Below are positions 16,683 through 25,978 of a stretch of DNA of 64,000 bases, one piece after another. This stretch comes from JANQJA01 sp965267485. Its GTDB lineage: Bacteria; Pseudomonadota; Gammaproteobacteria; Pseudomonadales; Azotimanducaceae. The stretch is taken from the NCBI GenBank assembly GCA_965267485.1, contig OZ254080.1, forward strand, positions 2,666,001 to 2,730,000. Direction: 5' to 3'. Position 1 is the stretch's first letter. Every line of letters starts with the position of its first letter. The notes beneath the pieces were generated by a model. The model saw nothing but the letters and a program-made list of their open reading frames with translations. It was not told the DNA's origin and searched no databases. The position numbers and the translations under genes are program-made.

Positions 16683-18527
16683 GTGAACGACAGAAAGAAA
16701 GCAATACTGCTCTGGGAGAGCACTGAGGGATACCGCCTGACCTTCGCCACTGCGATCATCGCCATGGCGATCGGCTACATCTTCATGTTCGGCGTGCCGC
16801 TCGCCGCGAAATTCGCCATCGATGCCATCGAACGGGGCGACGGGTTCGTCGCTGCACCGATTGTCGCCAACCTCGCCGCGATCGTTCACTTCGGCAGCGG
16901 CGAGCCGGGGCTCCTGGCGTATCTCTTGCTCGCGGCCTTTGCCACGCTCGGGCTGACCGCGATCGCCGGTGTCTTTCTCTACATTCGCGGCCGCTACAGC
17001 GCGGTCGCAAGTGAGGGCATCGTGCGCAGGCTGCGGGACCGGATCTACTCGCACCTCGAGCACCTGCCGAGTTCGTACCACGATCGCGCGGATACGGGCG
17101 ATCTGCTGCAGCGCTGCTCGTCAGATATGGAGACCGTACGCGTCTTTCTCGCCGGGCAGGTCATCGAGATCTCGCGCGCGATCCTGATGCTGATCACGGT
17201 GTTGCCGATCCTGTTCTGGCTCGATGTACGCATGGCCTGGCTGTCGCTCGCCTCAATGCCGGTGCTCTTTGTCTTTGCTGTGGTCTTCTTTCGACGGGTC
17301 AAGGACATGTTCCTCGAGGTCGACGAGTCCGAGGCGCGCATGACGACCGTGCTGCAGGAAAACCTGACCGGCATTCGCGTCGTGCGTGCGTTCGCCCGGC
17401 AGGAGTTCGAGACCGACAAGTTCATGGAAAAGAACGGCGACTTTCGCGACCGCAACCAGCGACTCATCGGTCTGCTCGGTGGCTACTACGCCGTCAGCGA
17501 CTTCATCTGCCTCGGGCAGATTGGACTGTTGCTCATCGTCGGTGCCACCTGGGCCATCGACGGCTCCCTGTCCATCGGCGACCTGTTCGCGTTCATCACC
17601 TACGAGGGGATGATCATCTGGCCGATCCGACACATGGGCCGGGTGCTGACGGACTCGGGCAAGGCCATCGTCGCCATGGGGCGAATCGCCGAGGTGCTCG
17701 GCGAGCCGATCGAGACGCAGAACGATCACGACCCGGGCCATCGGCTGAACGGGCGCGTGCGCCTCAATGCCGTCCATTTCGGCTTCGACCCGAATCGACC
17801 GGTGCTCACGGACGTCAACTTCGACATCGAACCCGGCCAGACGCTGGCCCTGCTCGGCCCGCCGGGCTCGGGCAAGTCCACAGTGGCGCAGCTGCTGATG
17901 CGGCTCTATGACTACGATCAGGGTTCGATCCTGCTCGATGACTACGAGCTCTCGGATCTGTCACGCAAGTACGTGCGATCACAGATCAGCATCGTATTGC
18001 AGGAGCCGTTTCTGTATTCCGCGAGCATCGGCCAAAACCTTCGGGTCGGGCGTATCGATGCAACCGACGAGGAAGTGATCGCCGCGACGAAGGCCGCGTG
18101 CATACACGATTCGATCATGACATTCCCGAGAGGCTATGACTCCATGGTGGGCGAGCGCGGCGTGACGCTCTCGGGCGGCCAGCGCCAGCGGATCGCGCTG
18201 GCGCGGGCGCTGCTCAAGGCACCGCCGATCCTGATCCTCGACGATGCGCTTTCGGCCGTTGATACGGATACCGAGTCGCAGATTCTCGAAGCGCTGGCGG
18301 CGACGCGCGATGAGCAGACCACCATTATCGTCGCCCACCGTCTGTCGACGGTCATGCATGCCGACAAGATCCTCGTGTTGCACGAGGGGGCGGTCGTGCA
18401 GGAAGGCAACCACGATTCACTGTCCGGGTCGGATGGGATCTATCGCAACCTGTGCGAAATTCAGGGCGCGATTCAGGACCAGATCGATGCGGACGTCAGG
18501 GAGTTCGAACATGAGCGACTTTTTTGA
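16683..18527 (+). CDS. ABC exporter half-transporter with degenerate catalytic site
   Basis: The 614-residue protein has an N-terminal six-helix exporter domain (about 15-310) and a C-terminal nucleotide-binding domain. Walker A is GPPGSGKST near 392, the signature is LSGGQ near 497, and Walker B reads ILILDDALSAVD near 515: the catalytic glutamate after Walker B is an aspartate. Such a change is typical of the degenerate subunit of heterodimeric exporters (TM287/288, BmrCD). The GTG at 16683 follows a CAGGAC ribosome site; a longer reading has no protein homology. The partner gene overlaps the end by 17 bp. Likely function: export of a hydrophobic compound, drug or lipid across the inner membrane. 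Confidence 0.92.
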   Translation: MNDRKKAILLWESTEGYRLTFATAIIAMAIGYIFMFGVPLAAKFAIDAIERGDGFVAAPIVANLAAIVHFGSGEPGLLAYLLLAAFATLGLTAIAGVFLYIRGRYSAVASEGIVRRLRDRIYSHLEHLPSSYHDRADTGDLLQRCSSDMETVRVFLAGQVIEISRAILMLITVLPILFWLDVRMAWLSLASMPVLFVFAVVFFRRVKDMFLEVDESEARMTTVLQENLTGIRVVRAFARQEFETDKFMEKNGDFRDRNQRLIGLLGGYYAVSDFICLGQIGLLLIVGATWAIDGSLSIGDLFAFITYEGMIIWPIRHMGRVLTDSGKAIVAMGRIAEVLGEPIETQNDHDPGHRLNGRVRLNAVHFGFDPNRPVLTDVNFDIEPGQTLALLGPPGSGKSTVAQLLMRLYDYDQGSILLDDYELSDLSRKYVRSQISIVLQEPFLYSASIGQNLRVGRIDATDEEVIAATKAACIHDSIMTFPRGYDSMVGERGVTLSGGQRQRIALARALLKAPPILILDDALSAVDTDTESQILEALAATRDEQTTIIVAHRLSTVMHADKILVLHEGAVVQEGNHDSLSGSDGIYRNLCEIQGAIQDQIDADVREFEHERLF

Positions 18528-20385
18528 CGACGAAAACTACGACGACGGCTTCAACGAGGATTCCTACCAGCAAGGAATGAATCTCGACTTGTGGAAGCGA
18601 CTGCTCGGATACACCCTGCACTACCGCTTCGAGGTCATGATGCTTGCGGGTTGCGCAATCACGACCGCCATCGCCGAGATCGCCTTCCCGCTGATCACCC
18701 GCGCGGTGATCGACGGGATCGCGGCCGAGGGAACCGGGCTCGATCTCTGGTTCTACGCCGGACTGTATCTGTTCTTCACGGCGCTGCTGGCCATATCCGT
18801 CGGCGGCTTCATCTGGTTTGGCGGCAAGCTGCGTACGCATGTGAGCCACGACATCCGAAGCGACGGCTTCGACAACCTGCAGCGGCTGTCGTTCTCGTTC
18901 TACGATTTCAGACCGGTCGGCTGGCTGATGGCGCGCATGACCTCGGATGTCGAGCGGCTGTCGAACATTCTGGCCTGGGGCCTGCTCGACCTCATCTGGG
19001 GCAGCACAATGATGCTCGGTATCGCGATCGCGATGCTCATCATGGACGTGTCCCTCGGGCTCATCGTCCTGTCAGTGATCCCGGCGCTGTGGTGGCTGTC
19101 GATGACCTTCCAGCGAATCATCCTCAAGAGTGCACGGGAAGTGCGCAAGACGAACTCCCGGATCACCGGCACGTTCAACGAGAGCATCGTTGGCGTTCGC
19201 ACAACCAAGGCATTCGTGAAGGAAGCGCAGAACCTCAAGAACTTCGGCGGTCTCACCGACACGATGTTCGATGCGTCCGTGCTGAACAAGATCCAGGCCG
19301 CGCTGTACCTGCCCCTCGTGCTCACACTGGGCGCGCTGGCCTCTGGGCTCGCGCTGGTGTTCGGTGGTCTGGAAGTGATCTGGGGGACGATCACCGCCGG
19401 CACCCTGATCGCGTTCCTCGCCTACGCCCGACATTTCTTCGAGCCGATTCAGGAACTCGCGAACTGGTTCGCCGAAATGCAGATGGCGCAGGCGTCGGCA
19501 GAGCGGATCATCTCGCTCATCGAGTCGGAGCCCGAGATCCGGGACAGCGAGGCCGTTCGGGCGCGCATGGCCGAGAATCATCAGCCCGGCATGGCCATGG
19601 ACGGCTATCCGGATCGCATCGACGAAATCGAACTCGATCATGTGAGCTTTGCCTACGGCAGCGGACGCAAGGTGCTGGACGATGTCAGCCTGCGGATCAG
19701 TCACGGTGAGAACATCGCGATCGTTGGCTCGACCGGCGGCGGCAAGACAACACTCGTGAACCTGATCTGCCGCTTCTACGAGCCGACCGACGGGCGGGTA
19801 CTGATTGACGGCGTCGACTACCGCGATCGCAGCCTGCACTGGCTGCAATCGAACCTCGGCATCGTGCTGCAGTCCTCGCACGTATTCGGCGGGTCGATCC
19901 GGGAGAACATCCGCTACGGCCGCCTCGATGCGACCGAGGACGAGATCATCGAAGCATCGATTCGCTCCGGCGCGCACGACTTCATCATGGCGATGGACGC
20001 GGGCTACGACACCGAGGTCGGTGAAGGCGGCTCCAAACTGTCAGCCGGCCAGAAGCAGCTGATTTCGTTTGCACGGGCCATCCTCGCAGATCCGAAGATC
20101 CTGGTCATGGACGAGGCAACATCTTCTGTCGACACCGTCACCGAGCAGCACATCCAGCAGGGAATGACGGAACTGCTCAAGGGACGGATCAGTCTGGTGA
20201 TCGCTCACCGGCTGTCGACGATCCGGGGCGCTGACCGCATCCTCGTGATCGAGCACGGCAAGGTGACCGAGGCCGGCAGCCATGAGGAACTGATGCAGGC
20301 GAAGGGCCGCTATCACAAGCTCTACACGCAGCAGAGCCTCTCGCAGATGACGAAGGACAACCGCACCTGGGCCGCAGGCGCGTAG
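18511..20385 (+). CDS. ABC exporter half-transporter with intact catalytic site
   Basis: The 624-residue partner of the preceding gene has an acidic N-terminal tail (MSDFFDDENYDDGFNED), six predicted membrane helices and a nucleotide-binding domain with Walker A GSTGGGKTT near 405, signature LSAGQ near 510, and Walker B VMDEATSSVD near 531, retaining the catalytic glutamate. Together the two proteins have one degenerate and one hydrolytic site, the layout of type IV heterodimeric exporters. Start ATG 18511 lies within the end of the upstream gene, so translation is coupled. A kinase-fold gene begins 2 bases after the stop. Confidence 0.93.
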   Translation: MSDFFDDENYDDGFNEDSYQQGMNLDLWKRLLGYTLHYRFEVMMLAGCAITTAIAEIAFPLITRAVIDGIAAEGTGLDLWFYAGLYLFFTALLAISVGGFIWFGGKLRTHVSHDIRSDGFDNLQRLSFSFYDFRPVGWLMARMTSDVERLSNILAWGLLDLIWGSTMMLGIAIAMLIMDVSLGLIVLSVIPALWWLSMTFQRIILKSAREVRKTNSRITGTFNESIVGVRTTKAFVKEAQNLKNFGGLTDTMFDASVLNKIQAALYLPLVLTLGALASGLALVFGGLEVIWGTITAGTLIAFLAYARHFFEPIQELANWFAEMQMAQASAERIISLIESEPEIRDSEAVRARMAENHQPGMAMDGYPDRIDEIELDHVSFAYGSGRKVLDDVSLRISHGENIAIVGSTGGGKTTLVNLICRFYEPTDGRVLIDGVDYRDRSLHWLQSNLGIVLQSSHVFGGSIRENIRYGRLDATEDEIIEASIRSGAHDFIMAMDAGYDTEVGEGGSKLSAGQKQLISFARAILADPKILVMDEATSSVDTVTEQHIQQGMTELLKGRISLVIAHRLSTIRGADRILVIEHGKVTEAGSHEELMQAKGRYHKLYTQQSLSQMTKDNRTWAAGA

Positions 20386-20387
20386 CC

Positions 20388-21266
20388 GTGGCGCGACTCC
20401 ATGACGACGAGGTTCCGATCACGACGGACCTCGCCCGTCATCTCATTGATTCACAGTTCCCGTCCTGGCGGGCACTGCCCATTGAATCAATCGGAACGCC
20501 GGGCTCCGTCAACGTCGTCTACCGGCTCGGCGACTCACTCGCCATCCGGATGCCAAGGACCGGCGCCGGCGCACGGGGACTGCTCGACGAACTGAAGTGG
20601 CTGCCCCGCCTCGCGCCGCAGCTCCCGTTACGGGTTCCCTCGCCCGTCGCCACGGGCCACCCGGATGACCGCTATCCTCTGCCCTGGGCTGTCTACGACT
20701 GGATTCCGGGAACGATCTGGTCGCTCGAGCACCCGCCCGATGAGTACGAGGCTGCGGGCCGGCTGGCGGCCTTTGTTCAGGCAATGCGCGGGATCACAAC
20801 CGTGGGCGCACCGCGTTCGACCCGCGATACACCGCTGCAGCGACGCGACGCGCACGCAAGACGGGCCATCGCGGCCATCGACGAGTTCGACCAGATGGCC
20901 CTGCACCAGGCCTGGGAGCAAGGCCTTGCCGCGCCGGCATGGGAGGGGCCGGGGGTCTGGACGCACGCCGATCTGCTGCCCCCCAACCTGCTCGTCTGCG
21001 ACGGTGCGCTCACCGCGGTGCTGGACTTCGGCCACCCCGGCGTTGGCGACCCCGCCCTTGACCTCGCACCGGCGTGGACAGTGTTCGGTGCGAGCGGTCG
21101 CGCGCGATTTCAGGAGGTGCTCGGCGGCGAAGACAGCCTCTGGTCACGGGCAGCGGGCTACGCGCTGTTCCAGGCACTGCTGATCATTCCATACTACCGG
21201 GAGTCACATCCGGCGTTCACTGCGACAGCAGTCCGGACGGTTCACGAGATTCTCGAATACACCTGA
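20388..21266 (+). CDS. Aminoglycoside phosphotransferase (APH) family kinase
   Basis: The 292-residue protein has the APH/choline kinase fold. The catalytic loop is THADLLPPNLL (about 191-201, with the Brenner aspartate D194 and Asn at 198) and the metal-binding DFG of VLDFGHPGVGDPALDLA follows near 212. The N-lobe begins with a typical GSVNVVYRLGDSLAIRMPR segment. The family phosphorylates small molecules (aminoglycosides, macrolides, homoserine, sugars), and many chromosomal members do not confer resistance. GTG at 20388 comes two bases after the ABC gene stop, so the kinase may act on the compound the exporter handles, but this is only suggested by position. Confidence 0.85.
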   Translation: MARLHDDEVPITTDLARHLIDSQFPSWRALPIESIGTPGSVNVVYRLGDSLAIRMPRTGAGARGLLDELKWLPRLAPQLPLRVPSPVATGHPDDRYPLPWAVYDWIPGTIWSLEHPPDEYEAAGRLAAFVQAMRGITTVGAPRSTRDTPLQRRDAHARRAIAAIDEFDQMALHQAWEQGLAAPAWEGPGVWTHADLLPPNLLVCDGALTAVLDFGHPGVGDPALDLAPAWTVFGASGRARFQEVLGGEDSLWSRAAGYALFQALLIIPYYRESHPAFTATAVRTVHEILEYT

Positions 21267-21345
21267 ACCCGGGTGTACGGCCAACCCCTTTGAATCACCG
21301 ATTGACCGAGATATCGTTAGGCTTTCTCGCGGGGAGACGATCGAC

Positions 21346-21753
21346 ATGGCAATGGGTTACAAGGAAATGGTCGCCGAGGCCGAAAAGGAGGCCGAGACCA
21401 TCGAGGTCGCAGATGCGGTCAAGCTGCTCGAAGACGACGGCGTGATCTTCGTCGATATCCGTGACGTCCGCGAACTGCAGCGTGAAGGCAAAGTGCCCGG
21501 CGCAACGCATGCGCCCCGGGGCATGCTGGAGTTCTGGATCGACCCGGAGAGCCCCTACTACCGGGACGTTTTCGGGCAGGACAAGCGATACGTCTTCTAC
21601 TGCGCCGGCGCCCTGCGCTCGGCGCTGGCCGTACAGACCGTGCAGAAGATGGGCATGACCAACGTCTGTCATCTGGGCGGCGGCTTCGCTGCATGGCGTG
21701 AGGCAGGTGCACCCATCGAACTCATGCGCGAGCGCAAGGACGAGGAAGAATAG
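21346..21753 (+). CDS. Rhodanese-like domain sulfurtransferase
   Basis: The 135-residue single-domain rhodanese has the opening strand VIFVDIRDVRELQREGKVPG (about 33-52), the HAPRGMLEF segment, and the active-site loop with catalytic cysteine C86 in YCAGALRS. A C-terminal GGFAAW motif completes the fold. It carries sulfane sulfur as a persulfide in the cytosol. The ATG has GGGGAG about 9 bases upstream. It appears to be a separate transcription unit from the kinase gene 79 bp upstream and lies directly before the gamma-glutamyltransferase gene. Confidence 0.9.
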   Translation: MAMGYKEMVAEAEKEAETIEVADAVKLLEDDGVIFVDIRDVRELQREGKVPGATHAPRGMLEFWIDPESPYYRDVFGQDKRYVFYCAGALRSALAVQTVQKMGMTNVCHLGGGFAAWREAGAPIELMRERKDEEE

Positions 21754-23311
21754 TCTGTCCATCCGCGCTCCCGTCTACGCCCGCAACGTCGTTGCCACCA
21801 GCCAGCCACTCGCGGTCTGGGCCGGCCTGAAAGCCCTCGATGCCGGCGGTAATGCCGTTGACGCCGCCATCGCGAGTGCGATCGCCCTGACCGTCGTTGA
21901 ACCGAACAACAACGGCATCGGCAGCGATGCGTTCGCGATCGTCGCCGACGGCGGCGAATTACACGGGCTGAACGCATCAGGCCGCGCACCCGCTGCCTGG
22001 ACGCCGGCACGATTCGAGGGCCGCACCACCATGCCATCGCTGGGCTGGGATGCCGTGACGGTGCCCGGCGCCGTCAGCGCCTGGGTTGCCCTCAGTGAAA
22101 AGTTCGGGCGCCTGCCATTCGAGGCGCTCTTCGAGTCCGGTATCCACTACGCCGAGGCGGGGTATCCCGTCGGGCCGAAGTCCGCTTACTTCTTCGAACT
22201 CTCGAAACAGCGGTTCGCCGGGTTCGACGAATTCAACCGGACGTTCCTCCCGGGCGGCAAGGCGCCCGCCCCCGGCGAAACCCTGAAACTGCCGGACCAT
22301 GCGCGCTCGCTGCGCCGCATTGCCGAGACCGGCGGCGAGGCCTTCTACCGGGGCGATCTGGCGGAGGCGATGACCCGGGATTCGGCGGCGAACGGCGGTG
22401 CGCTGACGCTCGAAGACCTTGATGGCCACCAGGCCGACTGGGTCGCACCCATTTCAACCGACTTCAGGCACGCGACCCTGCATGAAATCCCGCCGAGCGG
22501 ACAGGGGCTCATGGCGCTTGTCGCACTGGGCATCATCGAAGCCCTCGACTTTGATGCGCCCCTTGACTCCGTCGACAGCGTGCACCTGCAGATCGAGGCG
22601 TTCCGGATCGCCTGGGCGGAGGCCGAGCGTCATCTTGCCGACATCGACCACATGCGGATGACCGTGGATGAACTGCTCGACCCCGGGTACCTCGAGACGA
22701 GGGCGCGGGAGATCGATCCCATGCGCGCCAATCCAGCGCCGATCGCAAGCACCGTGTCGCGGGATACCGTGTATCTGACCACCGCCGATGCCGACGGCAT
22801 GATGGTGTCGATGATCCAGTCGAACTTCCGCGGCTTCGGTTCGGGCATCGTCGTTCCCGGCACCGGCATCAGCCTGCAGAACCGGGGCAGCGGATTCACG
22901 CTCGAGCCCGGTCACCCCAACCAGGTCGGGCCGGGCAAGCGACCGTTCCATACGATCATCCCGGGCTTCGCCACCGTCGCCGGCAAGCCGAGCATGAGCT
23001 TCGGCGTCATGGGCGGACACATGCAGGCACAGGGCCACCTGCAGATGATGCTCCGAGTCTATCTCTATGGCCAGAACCCGCAGGCTGCATCAGATGCCCC
23101 GCGGTGGCACCTCACCGAGACCGGCGATGTCTGCCTCGAGGACGGATTTGACCCGGTCGTCGCCGACGAGCTTGCGGCGCGCGGGCACTCGGTGCGCTTC
23201 AACAACCCCGAACACCTGTTCGGCGGCGCGCAGCTCATCTATCGCATGGACGACGGCACGTACTGCGCGGGTTCTGACCACCGCAAGGAAGGCCACGCGG
23301 CCGGTTTCTGA
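21698..23311 (+). CDS. Gamma-glutamyltransferase family protein (Ntn hydrolase)
   Basis: The protein of up to 537 residues is a gamma-glutamyltranspeptidase: N-terminal GLKALDAGGNAVDAAIAS, oxyanion region, and the autoprocessing/catalytic threonine near residue 360 in DTVYLTTADADG, followed by GSGFTL and the C-terminal GGHMQAQGH motif. No signal peptide is visible, so it may be cytosolic. The start is unclear: GTG codons at 21698 and 21707 overlap the rhodanese gene, while homology begins near 21760; a CTG at 21755, with GAGGAAGAA just upstream, is possible. An aminotransferase gene begins 4 bp after the stop, hinting at joint use of gamma-glutamyl compounds or of released amino acids. Confidence 0.88.
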   Translation: MRQVHPSNSCASARTRKNSLSIRAPVYARNVVATSQPLAVWAGLKALDAGGNAVDAAIASAIALTVVEPNNNGIGSDAFAIVADGGELHGLNASGRAPAAWTPARFEGRTTMPSLGWDAVTVPGAVSAWVALSEKFGRLPFEALFESGIHYAEAGYPVGPKSAYFFELSKQRFAGFDEFNRTFLPGGKAPAPGETLKLPDHARSLRRIAETGGEAFYRGDLAEAMTRDSAANGGALTLEDLDGHQADWVAPISTDFRHATLHEIPPSGQGLMALVALGIIEALDFDAPLDSVDSVHLQIEAFRIAWAEAERHLADIDHMRMTVDELLDPGYLETRAREIDPMRANPAPIASTVSRDTVYLTTADADGMMVSMIQSNFRGFGSGIVVPGTGISLQNRGSGFTLEPGHPNQVGPGKRPFHTIIPGFATVAGKPSMSFGVMGGHMQAQGHLQMMLRVYLYGQNPQAASDAPRWHLTETGDVCLEDGFDPVVADELAARGHSVRFNNPEHLFGGAQLIYRMDDGTYCAGSDHRKEGHAAGF

Positions 23312-23315
23312 CGAC

Positions 23316-24596
23316 GTGGCCCAGGACCTGACAACGCTCCAGGAATCCCTTCGGCGAAAGTGGGCCGGGCGCTCGTTCGAGAACCTCGTCAGCGAGGCGA
23401 CACGCACCCTCATGAACGCGCGCGGAGACTGGGACCCGCCCGCAGGCATCACGCCGAAGCAGGAGCCGGTTCGGCTCGCGATCGGTATTCCCGACAGCGA
23501 TACCCTGCCGAAGAACGATCTCCGCGAGGCCGCGAGCCGCGCGATCGAAAGACCCGGCGATGCCGCCTTCTCCTACGGATTCGGCATGGGATACGCGAAG
23601 CTCAGATCCCTCATTGCCGAAAGATATGCACGAGAGAAAGGTCTGCAGGTCAATGAAGACTGGTTCCAGCTGACGAACGGATCAGCAGGCGCCATTGATC
23701 TCATTTGCCGAACACTGATCGAGCCCGGTGACGTCATCATCTCGGAGTCACCCACCTACATGGGCACGCTTCGGAACTTCAGGGGCGTACTCGCTGAAGT
23801 CGCCGCGGTCCCGATGGATGACGACGGCATGATCGTTGACGAACTCGAACCGCTCATCGAACGCCTCAGTGCCGCCGGCAAACGGATCAAACTGATCTAC
23901 ACGATCAGCACGTTTCACAATCCAACCGGTGCCACGCTGTCGATCGACCGACGCATCCGGCTGCTCGAGATTGCTGCGAAGCACGACATCCTCGTACTCG
24001 ACGATGACGCCTATGGTGAACTTTACTTCGGGGACCAGCCACCGCCGTCGCTGTCATCGCTCGCCGGCGGCTACGGCGTCGTCACGGTCGGCACACTGTC
24101 GAAGACGCTGGCACCGGGCCTGCGCATCGGCTGGATTCACGGCGAGCCGGAGATTGTGCAATTGTTCGGCAACATGCGGTTTGCCATGGGGCTGAATCAG
24201 CTGATGGTTCGCGTCATCGCCGACTATATGGAAGCGGGCCGACTGGACAATCACATCGAGCGCGCCCGCGCCCTGTACCGCACGAAGATGGAAACACTGG
24301 CGGACGCACTGGAACATCACGCCGGTGAGTTCATCGAGTTCCGCCGCCCGATTGGCGGTTTCTACCTGTGGGTCGACGTCAACAAGGGTGGGCTCGAGGC
24401 CAGCGCCGTGTGGCGAACGGCCTTCGAGGAAGGCGTCGCGTTCACACCCGGCGTGAACTTCTTTGCCGACCGGCGGGACCCTGACGGAGAACGGGTTCGC
24501 ATCGCGTTTCCGCAGACGCCAATCGAACGGATGGACGAAGGCGCGCGCCGGTTCGGCGAAGCCTGTCGCCGCGTCGCCGCCGGCAAAGGCGCCTGA
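23316..24596 (+). CDS. PLP-dependent class I/II aminotransferase (2-aminoadipate/MocR-like group)
   Basis: The 426-residue enzyme shows the fold type I aminotransferase pattern: AFSYGFGMGYAKLRSLIAER in the N-terminal part, SPTYMGTLR, the FHNPTGATLS motif, LDDDAYGELYF with the PLP-contacting aspartate and tyrosine, and the Schiff-base lysine K263 in TLSKTLAPG. The C-terminal RIAFPQ carries the substrate-carboxylate arginine. The GTG start at 23316 lies 4 bp past the preceding stop. There is no N-terminal DNA-binding domain, so it is an enzyme rather than a MocR regulator. Substrate likely an amino acid such as 2-aminoadipate, valine or an aromatic one; not decidable here. Confidence 0.9.
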   Translation: MAQDLTTLQESLRRKWAGRSFENLVSEATRTLMNARGDWDPPAGITPKQEPVRLAIGIPDSDTLPKNDLREAASRAIERPGDAAFSYGFGMGYAKLRSLIAERYAREKGLQVNEDWFQLTNGSAGAIDLICRTLIEPGDVIISESPTYMGTLRNFRGVLAEVAAVPMDDDGMIVDELEPLIERLSAAGKRIKLIYTISTFHNPTGATLSIDRRIRLLEIAAKHDILVLDDDAYGELYFGDQPPPSLSSLAGGYGVVTVGTLSKTLAPGLRIGWIHGEPEIVQLFGNMRFAMGLNQLMVRVIADYMEAGRLDNHIERARALYRTKMETLADALEHHAGEFIEFRRPIGGFYLWVDVNKGGLEASAVWRTAFEEGVAFTPGVNFFADRRDPDGERVRIAFPQTPIERMDEGARRFGEACRRVAAGKGA

Positions 24597-24604
24597 CGGC
24601 CGCG

Positions 24605-25798
24605 TCAGTCGTCGGCACCGACGACCGAGTTTCGTCCCGCCGCCTTGGCCCGGTACAGCGCCTCATCGGCCGCTGCCACGAGCGATTTCGGATCGGTCTT
24701 GTCCGTGGGGATCAGCGTCGCCGTACCGATGCTGACGGTGATACTGATCGTATGGCCGTCGGCGAGAATCTCCCGACTGGCCAGTCGCGCGCGAACCTGT
24801 TCCGCCAGATGGACGGCGTTCCTCAGTTCCACGTAAGGCAGGATAACCACGAACTCCTCACCGCCGTAGCGGGCAACGACGTCTGACGGGCGGTTGAAAC
24901 TGCTGTCGATCTCACGCGCCACCGTGGCAAGGCACTCATCTCCCGCCAGATGTCCGTAGGTATCGTTAACCTGCTTGAAGTGGTCGATATCGAGCAGCAT
25001 CACCGTGATCGGATACTGCTGGCGGACCGCCCGCCGCCACTCCTGCTGGAACACGTCGTCGAAATACTGCCGATTGCGGATGCCGGTCACCGCATCGATC
25101 GTGGTCAACTCCTTCAGGATGATATGCGCTTCGGAGAGCTTCTCGAGCGCGCCCTGCAATTCTTTGGTTCGCTCATCCACTTCGCGTTCGAGCTGGCGTT
25201 TCAGCGTTTCCTGCTCGTCGAGCAACTGCTTGTTCGTCAACACGATCGCCGCCTGCGCGGCGAGCGACTCGATCAGCGCCTGGGTTTCATCCGGAAACGC
25301 GACGATCTCTCCCTGCTCGTCCACCGCGTTCAGCAACTGGAGCACGCCGATCGGTTCGTCGCGAAAATTCTTCAGCGGCACCGTCAGAAAGGATTTTGAG
25401 CGGTAGCCGGTGAGCTCGTCGAAATGCCGGGTTCCGGATGTATCGATATCGGCACGACTGTAAACGTCGTCGATCTTGATCGTTTCGCCGGTACAGGCGG
25501 CGCGGGAAGCGATGTTCCGAAGATTCGGCGAGCCGTCCTCAAACTGCAGCGGGATTTCCGGAAGGGAGACCGGCTCACCGGTCTTGCCACCCTGGGCGAT
25601 CGAAAGGGTATCGTTCAGCACGATGGCAAAACGCAGCGAGCCCTCGTTCGTCACGAGGTAAAGCGTGCCGGCATCCGCATTCACGAGCGCCTTCGCCTCG
25701 CGAAGGATGCGCTCCATCAAGCTGTCGATATCACGTTCCGCAGCAAGTGCTCGACCGATGTCGATCAACCTGCGGTACGCGGTGGCGTCGGTATTCAC
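24605..25798 (-). CDS. GAF domain / GGDEF diguanylate cyclase
   Basis: The 397-residue protein has an N-terminal GAF sensor (about 10-190), a charged coiled-coil linker (195-230) and a C-terminal GGDEF domain. The active site is GGEEF at 312-316; an RxxD inhibitory site (RPSD, 303-306) lies exactly five residues before it, so product feedback is expected. It makes c-di-GMP from two GTP. GTG at 25798 is chosen because AAGGGAC lies about 5 bases upstream and the paralogous sensor begins there. Its GAF domain closely matches that of the HD-GYP enzyme at 9482-11263. It converges on the aminotransferase gene with 8 bp between stops. Confidence 0.93.
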   Translation of the reverse strand: MNTDATAYRRLIDIGRALAAERDIDSLMERILREAKALVNADAGTLYLVTNEGSLRFAIVLNDTLSIAQGGKTGEPVSLPEIPLQFEDGSPNLRNIASRAACTGETIKIDDVYSRADIDTSGTRHFDELTGYRSKSFLTVPLKNFRDEPIGVLQLLNAVDEQGEIVAFPDETQALIESLAAQAAIVLTNKQLLDEQETLKRQLEREVDERTKELQGALEKLSEAHIILKELTTIDAVTGIRNRQYFDDVFQQEWRRAVRQQYPITVMLLDIDHFKQVNDTYGHLAGDECLATVAREIDSSFNRPSDVVARYGGEEFVVILPYVELRNAVHLAEQVRARLASREILADGHTISITVSIGTATLIPTDKTDPKSLVAAADEALYRAKAAGRNSVVGADD

Positions 25799-25953
25799 AA
25801 CGTCCCTTGCATTTGGCCCGCTCCTGACGAAGCCAATTCTATGCCAGCTTTGACACTCGACACCAACAAATACCTGCAAGTCACTGAATTGAATCACTTA
25901 ATCGCTGAGAATCGGGTCCCGCACACGGTCGCGCCATGTGCCATTCGATGCCT

Positions 25954-25975
25954 GACGGGGTCAGAATCTGACGTC
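25954..25975. repeat. Small imperfect inverted repeat after the TRAP operon
   Basis: GTCAG (25960-25964) and CTGAC (25968-25972) form a 5-bp hairpin with a 3-base loop, extended by outer GAC/GTC with a GGG bulge. It lies right after the dctM-like stop. The GGGGTCAG start resembles repeats often seen near REP-associated transposases, but it may simply be a weak terminator. The rest of 25799-25978 shows no gene. Confidence 0.35.
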
Positions 25976-25978
25976 AAT

